Source: Phycisphaerales bacterium
GTDB taxonomy: Bacteria; Planctomycetota; Phycisphaerae; Tepidisphaerales; Tepidisphaeraceae
NCBI GenBank assembly: GCA_028288945.1
Contig: JAQGHH010000394.1
Coordinates: 1-6,137, forward strand
Direction: 5' to 3'
DNA: 6,137 nt
Shown: positions 5,770-6,137 of the stretch, in pieces
Numbering within the stretch: position 1 is the first letter of the stretch
Layout: each line of letters begins with the position of its first letter
The notes under the pieces: model-generated
The model's input: the letters and a program-made list of their open reading frames with translations, nothing else
What the model was told of the DNA's origin: nothing
Database searches by the model: none
Program-made: the position numbers and the translations under genes

Positions 5770-6137
5770 ATGCACGAAAAACCGCGGCACCCGCTGGTCG
5801 CTTACGGCGTGGCCCTGGGGGCCACTGCGGTATCGCTCCTGGTGCGCTGGCCCCTCTGGCCGGTGCTCGGGAACGCGGTCCCTCAGATGACCTTTTTCCC
5901 TGCCGTTATGATTGCCGCGTACTTAGGCGGCTTCTGGCCAGGGATCGTGGCCACTTTGCTGAGCGCCGTCGCGGCGAACTACTTCGTCGCCGGGCAGCAT
6001 CCCGGCTTTCACTTCGCGCGTATAAACGAAATCGCCGCGATGGTCCTCTTCGTGCTGGTCGGCACGATCATCAGCGGACTATGCGAATCCCTGCACCGGG
6101 TCCGGCGCGTCATTGTGGCAAACGAGCGCCGGCGGGC
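5770..6137 (+). CDS. Sensor histidine kinase, N-terminal DUF4118-type membrane domain (partial)
   Basis: The frame is open to the window edge (122 codons), so only the N-terminus is seen. It has a KdpD-like DUF4118 membrane domain with about four hydrophobic segments: YGVALGATAVSLLV (12-25), the signature TFFPAVMIAAYLGGFWPG followed by IVATLLSAVAANYFVA (about 41-74), then EIAAMVLFVLVGTIISGL (about 87-104). A basic, probably coiled-coil linker (ESLHRVRRVIVANERRR) leads out of the membrane toward the missing part. In this family such a domain is normally followed by PAS and/or HisKA-HATPase modules, so a kinase is expected but not seen. The start at 5770 has AGAGGT 4 nt upstream; an in-frame ATG at 5746 would add eight residues. 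The divergent NtrC-type regulator is the likely partner, and a sigma-54 promoter lies upstream. Confidence 0.78.
   Translation, partial: MHEKPRHPLVAYGVALGATAVSLLVRWPLWPVLGNAVPQMTFFPAVMIAAYLGGFWPGIVATLLSAVAANYFVAGQHPGFHFARINEIAAMVLFVLVGTIISGLCESLHRVRRVIVANERRR

Noticed and set aside
1..6137. CRISPR arrays, insertion sequences, rRNA, attachment sites
   Set aside because: No regularly spaced repeats, transposase motifs, terminal inverted repeats with target duplications, or rRNA-like stretches were seen on either strand.

Overview
The window is GC-rich (by eye about 60-65% G+C) bacterial DNA and looks chromosomal. The best taxonomic clue is the first gene. It encodes a prepilin-like protein with an FTLVELLVVIGIIAVLMGMLLP-type N-terminus, a KCASNL segment and a C-terminal YADGHVE motif, a class expanded in Planctomycetota (Phycisphaerae-like) and relatives such as Verrucomicrobiota. 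An FHA protein with a C-terminal membrane anchor, a sigma-54 response regulator and a DUF4118-type kinase fit such an organism. The phylum is inferred and the genus cannot be told from this window.

Layout. (1) 58-1044 (-): prepilin-type pseudopilin. (2) 1045-1298: divergent intergenic region with a perfect 7-5-7 dyad. (3) 1299-2231 (+): FHA-domain protein with one C-terminal transmembrane segment, ending 9 bp from the convergent gene that follows. (4) 3685-2241 (-): a metal-response unit in tandem order, a MerR-family regulator with a three-cysteine metal site followed by arsM, an arsenite S-adenosylmethionine methyltransferase with a cysteine-rich tail. Between them lies a MerR-type promoter (TTGACC, 20-bp spacer, TATAGT) whose -35 end overlaps the regulator's stop codon. 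(5) 5251-3809 (-): NtrC-family response regulator (receiver, sigma-54 AAA+ domain, Fis-type helix-turn-helix). (6) 5252-5769: a 518-bp divergent control region holding a possible remnant of a cation/proton antiporter, a nested inverted repeat (5435-5471) and a near-consensus sigma-54 promoter (5523-5538) pointing right. (7) 5770 to the window end (+): the membrane N-terminus of a DUF4118-type sensor kinase, cut by the window edge.

How the parts may work together. The regulator at 3236-3685 probably senses a thiophilic metal(loid) through Cys80, Cys115 and Cys124 and untwists the over-long promoter to switch on arsM, which methylates As(III). If the inducer is arsenite, this would be a MerR-controlled arsenic methylation unit in place of the usual ArsR control. 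At the right end, the kinase and the NtrC-type regulator form a likely divergent two-component pair. The regulator probably binds the nested dyad and activates the sigma-54 promoter of the kinase gene, a positive feedback loop. The prepilin and FHA genes show no evident link to either unit.
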